Positions 7,826 to 13,519 of a stretch of 13,519 bases of DNA are shown here, piece by piece. How positions within the stretch are numbered: the first letter of the stretch is position 1; every line of letters starts with the position of its first letter. The stretch spans positions 1 through 13,519 of the forward strand of contig CAZEOD010000054.1 of NCBI GenBank assembly GCA_964513675.1. The letters are read 5' to 3'. Below the pieces are notes generated by a model, which was not told where the DNA came from, did no database searches, and saw only the letters and a program-made list of their open reading frames with translations. Origin of the DNA: CALFVT01 sp964513675. GTDB taxonomy: Bacteria; Pseudomonadota; Alphaproteobacteria; Caulobacterales; Maricaulaceae. The translations under genes and the position numbers were made by a program.

Positions 7826-8830
7826 TTAGCCTGTTTTTGGCCGCTTAGAGACATAGCTATAAAGCGCGATACCGCCAATCGTCAGCCCCGTTCCAATCGC
7901 GTCAAATAAGCCAAAGGGCTCCCCGAGCAAAGCAATCGCAAAGCCAATCGTCGCAATCGGGCTGAGCATGCCTAAAATCGCGACGCTCTGCGGGCCAATA
8001 CGCCCCAAAGCGATATTCACCAGAAACGACGGAAATACAGTCCCCAAAACCGCGAGCATCACGCCAATGCCGTAAATATAAGCCGAATATTGCGTTATAT
8101 TCCCAAAACTTTGACCGCCGTTCACAAGGCAATAGTGGATCATCACCGCGCTACCAGCCCCGATCATGCCAAAACAGGTAAAATAAACACTCCCGATTTT
8201 ATCAATGCTTTCCTTCGCCAAAAGCTGAAAAACGGCGAAAAGAAACGCCGCGGCCAAAACCAGTAAAGACCCCAAGGTGACATTATCACCAACCGTAATA
8301 TCTCCGCCCCAAAAAATAACGAGAATACCGCTATAGGCGAGGATAATACATAAAACCGCCTTCAAACTTACAGGCTTGCCAAAGAACAAAGCCCCTAAAA
8401 GGAAAACAAAAGCCGGATAAGTAAACAGCAAAAGCCGTTCAAGCTGCGCTGTAATATATTGCAGCCCCGTAAAATCGAGCAGTGAGCAGATATAATAGCC
8501 GAGCATGCCAAGAAAAAAGGCAATCATTGCCGTTTTACGCTTTGGCCGCGCCTGCCCTAAACGGCGATCTTTGTTGAACGCCCAAATGAGGCAGGCCACA
8601 TAGATCGGCACAGCAAAAATCATCCGCAGCGTCAAAAGCGTTAAAGGATCAGGCCGCGTACCCTCTACCGCATAGCCCAGTTTAATAAAAATCGCTTTGC
8701 TTGAAAATAAAATAGCCCCGATAATACCGTAGACAAAACCCCAAAAAATCCAGTTTTTCGAGCCTTTTTCTGAGACCTCCAGATCAAATAAGGACGGCGC
8801 GGTCATCATTGTGCGAATGTTGAATGCCAT
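7826..8830 (-). CDS. EamA-family (drug/metabolite transporter superfamily) membrane protein
   Basis: This 334-residue inner-membrane protein has about ten hydrophobic helices (roughly 28-48, 65-85, 100-119, 130-150, 156-174, 186-205, 213-233, 251-270, 282-302, 309-327). They fall into two repeats of five, the EamA layout. Typical pieces are LLTLRMIFAVP (65-75), TGLQYITAQLERLLLFTYP (121-139) at the end of the first repeat, and the matching LSPIATIGFAIALLGEP (289-305) in the second. The substrate is unknown; relatives export amino acids, metabolites or drugs. The ATG at 8830 is only 4 bp after the tadA stop, and its ribosome binding site (GGGAG) lies over the end of tadA, so the two are probably co-transcribed and translationally coupled. 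Start codons at residues 8 and 9 are possible alternatives. Confidence 0.88.
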   Translation of the reverse strand: MAFNIRTMMTAPSLFDLEVSEKGSKNWIFWGFVYGIIGAILFSSKAIFIKLGYAVEGTRPDPLTLLTLRMIFAVPIYVACLIWAFNKDRRLGQARPKRKTAMIAFFLGMLGYYICSLLDFTGLQYITAQLERLLLFTYPAFVFLLGALFFGKPVSLKAVLCIILAYSGILVIFWGGDITVGDNVTLGSLLVLAAAFLFAVFQLLAKESIDKIGSVYFTCFGMIGAGSAVMIHYCLVNGGQSFGNITQYSAYIYGIGVMLAVLGTVFPSFLVNIALGRIGPQSVAILGMLSPIATIGFAIALLGEPFGLFDAIGTGLTIGGIALYSYVSKRPKTG

Positions 8831-8834
8831 AGCT

Positions 8835-9305
8835 TTACTCCCGCCGCACTTTCTGACGCCGCGCCTTGAAAAAATCTTTCAGAATTTGCCCGCAAGCCTG
8901 CGCTAGCACACCGCCGAGAATTTGCGGCCGGTGATGACAGCTTGCCTGCTGGAAAAAGCGAACGCCATTGTCAACCGCTCCGCCTTTAACATCTGGCGCG
9001 CCGTAAACCACACGGTCAAGCCGCGCATTAGCAATCGCGGCCGCGCACATTGTGCAAGGCTCCAGCGTGACATAGAGGGTTAATCCAGTGAGGCGGTAAT
9101 TCCCCGATTGATAGGCCGCGTCGCGTAGCGCCAAGATTTCAGCATGGGCCGTGGGGTCACAAATCCCGATTGGCGCGTTGCCAGCCCGTGAAATAATCTC
9201 CCCAGAGGCCGAATCCACTAAAATAGCGCCCACAGGCACCTCTCCGCGTGAACTTGCTGCTTGCGCCTCGGCTAAGGCTTCGCGCATATAGGCCTCATCA
9301 GTCAT
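8835..9305 (-). CDS. tadA: tRNA-specific adenosine deaminase
   Basis: TadA deaminates adenosine 34 to inosine in the anticodon of tRNA-Arg(ACG), allowing one tRNA to read CGU, CGC and CGA. The 156-residue product has the zinc-dependent cytidine/deoxycytidylate deaminase motifs: HAE at 54-56 (H54 zinc ligand, E56 proton shuttle) and PCTMC at 83-87 (C84 and C87 zinc ligands). It also has the TadA-typical DPTAHAEILALRDAA and YGAPDVKGGAVDNG. Length and N-terminus (MTDEAYMREALAEA) fit the family, supporting the ATG at 9305, although the Shine-Dalgarno sequence is weak. It diverges from rluB across 56 bp and is followed directly by the EamA gene. Confidence 0.95.
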   Translation of the reverse strand: MTDEAYMREALAEAQAASSRGEVPVGAILVDSASGEIISRAGNAPIGICDPTAHAEILALRDAAYQSGNYRLTGLTLYVTLEPCTMCAAAIANARLDRVVYGAPDVKGGAVDNGVRFFQQASCHHRPQILGGVLAQACGQILKDFFKARRQKVRRE

Positions 9306-9319
9306 GCGGTCTTGTCGGG

Positions 9320-9329
9320 CGATTAATCG
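9320..9329. repeat. 10 bp palindrome in the tadA/rluB divergent region
   Basis: CGATTAATCG is a perfect palindrome in the 56 bp spacer between the divergent starts of tadA (9305) and rluB (9362). It could be a binding site shared by both promoters, but a 10 bp palindrome can occur by chance. Confidence 0.25.
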
Positions 9330-9361
9330 TCAAGGTCAAGCCGTCACTCATCAGAGGCCTT

Positions 9362-10534
9362 ATGCAAAAACGCAATGATATAGACACCCCCGCCGAAGCG
9401 GACACAGCCGCGCCCAGCGGAGAGCGTATCGCCAAAGTCTTAGCGCGCGCCGGCGTTGCTTCGCGCCGAGATGCTGAAAAGCTAATTGCGGCGGGCCGCA
9501 TCAAAGTCAACGGCAAGCTTCTTGATACGCCAGCCTTTAAAGTGACCTCAAAAGATAAGATTGAATTTGATAATGCGCCGATTACCCGTAAGGAGCCGAC
9601 ACGGCTCTGGCGCTATCATAAACCCTCTGGCCTCTTGACCTCCCATAAAGACCCGCAAGGACGCCCGACCGTCTTTGAGCATTTGCCCAAAGATATGCCG
9701 CGCGTGATTTCTGTTGGGCGGCTTGATATGACCTCCGAAGGCCTACTTCTGCTGACCAATGACGGCGAGTTGGCGCGGTTGCTAGAACTGCCGTCAACCG
9801 CATGGGCGCGCCGTTACCGCGCGCGGGCTTATGGGCGCATAACCCAAGACCGCCTCGATACTCTGCAAAAAGGGATTGAAATTGACGGCATCCCCACCGG
9901 CCCGATTGAAGCCACGATTGATCGCCAGCAAGGAGATAATGCGTGGATTAACGTGACACTGCGTGAGGGCAAAAACCGCGAAGTCCGCCGCGCGCTTGAT
10001 ACGCTCGGCCTGCGGGTTAATCGCCTTATCCGCGTGTCTTATGGCCCGTTCCAGCTTTCAGTCCTACCGAGCGGAGAGATTGAAGAAGTCAAAAACCGTA
10101 TCCTACGCGATCAAGTCGGTCATTTAATGGAGATCGAACAGACCCGTCCCGGCGGCACATTAACGGGCGCAGCAAAACGCGGCGGCCCCGCCTCCAAGGG
10201 CAACGCTAAAGGCGCATCACCGCGCGGGCAAGCAGGCTCGGCCAGACCCATGCCGCAAGGCAAAGGACGCCACGCCAAGCCGAAACGCGGCGGGCCTAGC
10301 AAAGCTATGGGCGGACGCGATGTGTCGGCCAAAGACGCGAAAAAAATGATCGCAGACCGCTCTAAGAAAAAAGCTGATAGACGCAGCCAGCGCATAGACG
10401 CCGCACAAAATAGGCCAACGCAAAAGCCAGCAAACCGCCGCCCGAGTAAAGCCTTTAATGGCTCATCCTCGCGGCCGTCAACGCGCGGCTCCGGCCCATC
10501 AAGAAGCGGCGGCTCTGGACGAGGTCATAGATAA
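9362..10534 (+). CDS. rluB: 23S rRNA pseudouridine synthase, RluB/RsuA family
   Basis: This enzyme isomerises a uridine in rRNA to pseudouridine; RluB members act on 23S rRNA position 2605 (E. coli numbering). The 390-residue product has an S4 RNA-binding domain at about 20-66 (ERIAKVLARAGVASRRDAEK), the catalytic domain with GRLDMTSEGLLLLTNDG at 119-135 (catalytic Asp122), and the family motif REGKNREVRRAL at 201-212. From about residue 262 to the end is a Gly/Ser/Pro/Lys/Arg-rich, probably disordered tail of about 130 residues. The start at 9362 is chosen over the frame opening at 9248 because AGAGG lies just upstream and the S4 domain begins at the right distance. Its stop overlaps the rsmD start (TAATG). 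RsuA or RluE specificity is less likely given the tail and neighbours. Confidence 0.9.
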   Translation: MQKRNDIDTPAEADTAAPSGERIAKVLARAGVASRRDAEKLIAAGRIKVNGKLLDTPAFKVTSKDKIEFDNAPITRKEPTRLWRYHKPSGLLTSHKDPQGRPTVFEHLPKDMPRVISVGRLDMTSEGLLLLTNDGELARLLELPSTAWARRYRARAYGRITQDRLDTLQKGIEIDGIPTGPIEATIDRQQGDNAWINVTLREGKNREVRRALDTLGLRVNRLIRVSYGPFQLSVLPSGEIEEVKNRILRDQVGHLMEIEQTRPGGTLTGAAKRGGPASKGNAKGASPRGQAGSARPMPQGKGRHAKPKRGGPSKAMGGRDVSAKDAKKMIADRSKKKADRRSQRIDAAQNRPTQKPANRRPSKAFNGSSSRPSTRGSGPSRSGGSGRGHR

Positions 10535-11094
10535 TGCGGATCGTTACGGGCCGTCTACGCGGACGCAATATTGAAACGCCAAAGGGACGTAACACGCGCC
10601 CGACATCCGACCAAACACGCGAGTCGATTTTCAACATCCTTGGTCATGCCGAATGGGCTCCGCCGCTTGAGGGCGCGATTACGGCTGATATTTTCGCTGG
10701 GTCGGGCGCCCTTGGCTTAGAGGCTATATCGCGCGGTGCAGAGTTTTGTCTTTTCGTCGAAACAGAGCCCAAAGCCCGCGCCGCTATTCGCGGCAATATC
10801 GAAAAAATGGGTCTATTTGGCTGTACGCGCCTTCACCGTCATGACGCCACACGCCTTAAAATCGCGCCCGGAAACTTGCGCGGCCCTTTCACCCATATCT
10901 TTATGGATCCGCCTTATAATAAGGGCCTGTGGAAGCCTGTATTGGAGCGCCTCCGTCATTACGAGCTTATCGCAGAAGGCGGCGTGATTATCCTAGAGGA
11001 AAGCAAAGACGCGGAGATCGACGTGAGCGGCTATGAAGTGCTAGCTGATAAGCTTTGGGGGGCGTCGCGGGTTTTATTTTTGGGGGTTGGTTAA
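10534..11094 (+). CDS. rsmD: 16S rRNA (guanine(966)-N(2))-methyltransferase
   Basis: RsmD transfers a methyl group from S-adenosylmethionine to N2 of G966 in 16S rRNA on the assembled 30S subunit. The 186-residue product matches the family length. It contains RPTSDQTRESIFNIL at 22-36, the S-adenosylmethionine-binding motif I DIFAGSGALGLEA at 52-64, the acidic VETEP at 75-79, and the catalytic DPPY at 125-128 typical of N2-guanine methyltransferases. The ATG shares its first base with the rluB stop (TAATG), so translational coupling is likely. It ends at 11094, overlapping by a few bases the stop of a minus-strand remnant. Confidence 0.94.
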   Translation: MRIVTGRLRGRNIETPKGRNTRPTSDQTRESIFNILGHAEWAPPLEGAITADIFAGSGALGLEAISRGAEFCLFVETEPKARAAIRGNIEKMGLFGCTRLHRHDATRLKIAPGNLRGPFTHIFMDPPYNKGLWKPVLERLRHYELIAEGGVIILEESKDAEIDVSGYEVLADKLWGASRVLFLGVG

Positions 11095-11280
11095 ACGCGA
11101 ACAAGTTTCATCATCGGCTCAAATCTATACATCGCTGGACGACTTCCCGCCGCCGGCGCAATAATATCTAACAAGCCATTTTCTACAAGAATAGGTAAAA
11201 ATCTCCGAGCTGTTGCCGAGGGCACGTCAGCATGTTTGCCGTTATGTTGTTAACAAGTAAAGCCTTTCCTGTTAAAAAAA
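11091..11280 (-). pseudogene. decayed C-terminal winged-helix fragment of a lost gene (possibly Fic-like)
   Basis: In the 269 bp between rsmD and mutL the minus strand has an open frame (11249 to the stop at 11091-11093) of 52 codons with no suitable start. It contains ADVPSATARRFLPILVENGL followed by DIIAPAAGSRPAMYRFEPMM. This looks like a real C-terminal winged helix: a recognition-helix pattern (SATARRFLPILVENGLL), a wing, then a closing strand. Upstream in another frame is GKALLVNNITANM, which would join as NNITANM-ADVPSATARR if one base were restored near 11234. The stop TAA at 11250-11252 also interrupts the main frame. Winged helices of this kind end many Fic-family proteins, but the assignment is from pattern only. 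No start codon with a ribosome binding site is seen. Confidence 0.4.
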
Positions 11281-11363
11281 GTAAAAATAATAACAACAAG
11301 ATCTTTTGCTACTAAAGCCATAACAAGAAAGCCTAAGGCAATAAAAGCGCCTCGAGTCTTTCC
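11281..11363. other. AT-rich non-coding stretch downstream of mutL
   Basis: This is the remainder of the rsmD/mutL spacer. It is rich in A on the plus strand and shows no gene, no clear hairpin terminator and no convincing promoter. The frame after the mutL stop stays open into hydrophobic codons, but this follows from the A/T-rich composition. Confidence 0.5.
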
Positions 11364-13375
11364 CTAACGCCGCCCGAACAGCCGTTCTATATCCGCGAGC
11401 TTCAGCTCAACATAGGTTGGGCGGCCGTGGTTACATTGCCCGCTATGGGGCGTCGCTTCCATTTGGCGGAGCAGCGCGTTCATTTCTTCCCCCGTCAGGC
11501 GGCGGCCCGCGCGGACAGAGCCATGGCACGCCATCGTGCCGCAAACATGTTCAAATTTTTCTTTCAAACTCAGCGCTTCGTCATATTCTGTCAAATCATC
11601 CGCGAGGTCACGCATTAAGCCTTGCACATTCATTTCCCCCAGCAGAGCCGGAGTTTCACGCACAGCCACAGCACCGCTGCCGAAAGGTTCGATAATTAAT
11701 CCCATCTCTGCCAGCTCTTCTGCCCGCGCCAGCACGCGCACAGCATCATCCTCGCCAAGCTCGACGATATCAGGGATCAACAGCGTCTGACGCGCAACCC
11801 CTTGCCCGCCCGCTTTCTGGGCAGCCATGGCGTCTTTCATCCGCTCATAGACAAGGCGTTCATGGGCTGCATGTTGATCGACAATGACAATGCCGTCCAC
11901 CGTTTGCGCGACCACATAGGTTTCGTGAAGCTGCGCCCGCGCAACCCCGAGCGGATAGTTTTGCGCGGTCATCATGGCTTCATTTGGGCCGCGATTATTT
12001 GACATTGACGCCGAAAACTCGCTGTTCGGCCCGACATAACCCATAGGCGCTTCTTCAACCCGTGCTGACATGCCGTCAATCAATGGCTGTAAAGCGGGAT
12101 CATTTTGATAAGGTGCATGATATTGCGGCCCGCCATAGCCGCCGCGAAACGGCGCGGTCACACCCAAGCCGGCTCCGCNNNNNNNNNNNNNNNNNNNNNN
12201 NNNNNNNNNNNNNNNNNNNNNNNNNNNNNNNNNNNNNNNNNNNNNNNNNNNNNNNNNNNNNNNNNNNNNNNNNNNNNNGCCAAAGCTCCACCAGTTTGAA
12301 TCCGCCCCAAAGCATAATCAGACACCGTTGTGCTTGCTCTATGTCCTGCTGCCGCTAAGGCATGACGCAGGGCTGATACAATCAAACCGCGCACCATGCC
12401 GGGATCGCGAAAGCGCACTTCGGTCTTGGCCGGATGAACATTCACATCGACATATTCATTGGGCAAATCGACATATAGCGCAACCACGGGATAGCGGTCC
12501 CGCGCGAGGAAATCCTGATACGCGCCGCGTACAGCGCCGTGCAGGAGTTTATCTTTCACCGCGCGGCCATTGATAAATAAATATTGATGCTGGGCATTCC
12601 CGCGTGAATAGGTCGGCAGCCCCGCAAAACCCGTTAGATGAAGCCCCTCACGTTCAGCGTCAATCTCAACGGCATTATCACCAAAATCACGGCCCAATAT
12701 CGCGGAAAGACGCGCCAAGCGGCCCGCTGCATCTGCGCTGCCTGCGGTCACATTTAAAAACTTACGCTCCCCGCTTCGCAGCGAAATTCCCACGGAAGGA
12801 TTCGCCATAGCGAGCCGTTTGACCATATCCGAAATCGCCATATTTTCACTACGTTCTGACTTCAAGAATTTAAGCCGCGCGGGGGTGGCAAAGAATAAAT
12901 CTTTCACGTCGACCCGCGTTCCCGATAAACCAAAGCGCGGCGCAGGGCGCGGCGGCGTTAACGCGCCGCCTTCGACCTTAAGCTCCCATGCGGAATCGGC
13001 ATTTAAGGTTTGCGAGGTCAGCGTCAGCCGCGCAATCGAGCCAATGGAAGGCAAAGCTTCGCCGCGAAACCCCATAGTCGAGATATTCAGTAAATCCCAA
13101 TCGCCGCTATCGGACGGGCGTAGTTTTGAAGTCGCATGACGCTCTACCGCCAGCGATAAATCCTGCGGCGTCATCCCGCGCCCATTATCAATCACGCTAA
13201 TGAAAGTCCGCCCGCCGTCCATGACCGATATATCAACTTGGCTCGCCCCCGCATCAATCGCGTTTTCGACCAATTCTTTAATAACGCTCGCGGGACGCTC
13301 AATCACCTCACCGGCCGCAATCCGGTTAACGGTATCAGCGGGCAATCTGCGAATCACTGTCATAATTTCTGCCAT
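11364..13375 (-). CDS. mutL: DNA mismatch repair protein MutL, interrupted by an assembly gap
   Basis: MutL couples MutS mismatch recognition to strand incision. The N-terminal part (365 codons before the gap) is the GHKL ATPase: ELVENAIDAG at 34-43 (E37 catalytic by family analogy), DNGRGM at 63-68, GFRGEALPSI at 102-111, SGTRV at 151-155, and HPAKTEVRF with K317. The C-terminal part (about 271 codons) is the dimerisation/nuclease domain with DQHAAHERLVYE (11844-11879), the metal-binding motif of nicking MutL proteins, plus ACHGSVRAGRRL and QCNHGRPTYVEL. This is therefore an endonuclease-type MutL, as expected where MutH is absent. The 100-N gap (12179-12278) falls in the Gly/Pro-rich linker. 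The start at 13375 has only a weak AGG upstream; an ATG at 13363 (MTVIRRLPADTVNRIAAGEV) is a close alternative. Confidence 0.93.
12179..12278. other. assembly gap (100 N) inside the mutL linker
   Basis: A run of exactly 100 Ns looks like a conventional placeholder. The flanking mutL frames leave two extra bases on each side, so an intact gene needs a gap length equal to 2 modulo 3; 100 does not satisfy this. Confidence 0.95.
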
Positions 13376-13513
13376 AAAAAAGCCTAACCACAGCCAAGCG
13401 GCAAGGCTAGCTAGCGCAGAATTTTATTGTGGATGGGTTTCGGCTGACTAAAGCGTAAGTTGACAGGAATAGGCTTGACTGAAACCATAAAAAATCAACG
13501 TAGGGGATATGTC
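13376..13513. promoter_or_regulatory. divergent region between mutL and the right-edge gene
   Basis: TTGACA at 13460-13465 on the plus strand is a perfect -35 hexamer; the best -10 (CATAAA, 13486-13491) is 20 bases away, which is long. AGGGG at 13502-13506 is a good ribosome binding site for an ATG at 13514. A perfect palindrome GCTAGCTAGC sits near 13408-13417, closer to mutL. For mutL no strong promoter is evident. Confidence 0.35.
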
Positions 13514-13519
13514 ATGCAA
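13514..13519 (+). CDS. start of an unidentified plus-strand gene at the window edge
   Basis: An ATG at 13514 follows AGGGG with a 7-base spacing, and a TTGACA lies about 50 bp upstream. Only two codons (Met-Gln) are visible, so nothing can be said about the product. An ATG at 13509 in another frame is too close to the ribosome binding site. Confidence 0.35.

Noticed and set aside
9248..9361. Longer rluB start at 9248 inside tadA
   Set aside because: It would overlap tadA on the other strand by about 58 bp and adds a non-homologous leader. AGAGG precedes the ATG at 9362.
11253..11363. Possible stop-codon readthrough extension of mutL into hydrophobic codons
   Set aside because: The frame coincides by chance (one in three). 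The hydrophobic codons come from A/T-rich DNA, and the MutL C-terminus is already complete at the family's normal end.
12158..13375. Two separate mutL genes or a split protein
   Set aside because: The halves are the ATPase and nuclease domains of one MutL separated only by Ns. The apparent start of the second half is a TTG inside the linker, with coding sequence continuing upstream to the gap.

Overview
This is chromosomal housekeeping DNA from an alphaproteobacterium. The evidence is the atpH-atpA order, an endonuclease-type MutL, the tadA/rluB/rsmD cluster, and a large Caulobacter- or Sphingomonas-style TonB-dependent receptor. The base composition looks moderate rather than very GC-rich. 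I cannot place it to genus; a TonB-receptor-rich marine group near Hyphomonadales/Caulobacterales is a reasonable guess. The sequence is a draft scaffold with two N runs, one of 10 bases inside a transaldolase gene and one of 100 bases inside mutL.

Left part (1-6241, all on the minus strand). Read in the transcription direction the order is priA, a 994-residue TonB-dependent receptor, then atpH and the first 25 codons of atpA. The receptor has its own good ribosome binding site and ends in a strong intrinsic terminator (878-905), so it looks like a self-contained unit between priA and the ATP synthase operon. The atpH leader contains three evenly spaced GANTC sites, the CcrM methylation motif of alphaproteobacteria.

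Middle (6295-9305). A transaldolase gene diverges from priA across only 53 bp. As given it is broken by the N gap and by a one-base frameshift near its end; both look like assembly defects. A hairpin at 6964-6991 separates it from a minus-strand run of tadA (tRNA wobble deaminase), an EamA-family transporter and a small PepSY/transmembrane protein.

Right part (9362-13519). rluB and rsmD, two rRNA-modifying enzymes that overlap by one base, run on the plus strand. With tadA diverging from them they form a translation-maintenance cluster. Between rsmD and the convergent mutL lies an AT-rich 269 bp gap holding what looks like the decayed C-terminal winged helix of a lost gene. mutL (minus strand) carries the DQHA endonuclease motif and is interrupted by the 100-N gap in its linker. 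At the right edge a new plus-strand gene appears to start.

I see no mobile element, CRISPR array, tRNA, rRNA or obvious new multi-gene system. The points most worth a second look are the loss of one zinc site in PriA, the receptor between priA and atpH with its five cysteine pairs, the GANTC cluster upstream of atpH, the winged-helix remnant, and the two assembly gaps, whose true lengths the reading frames constrain.
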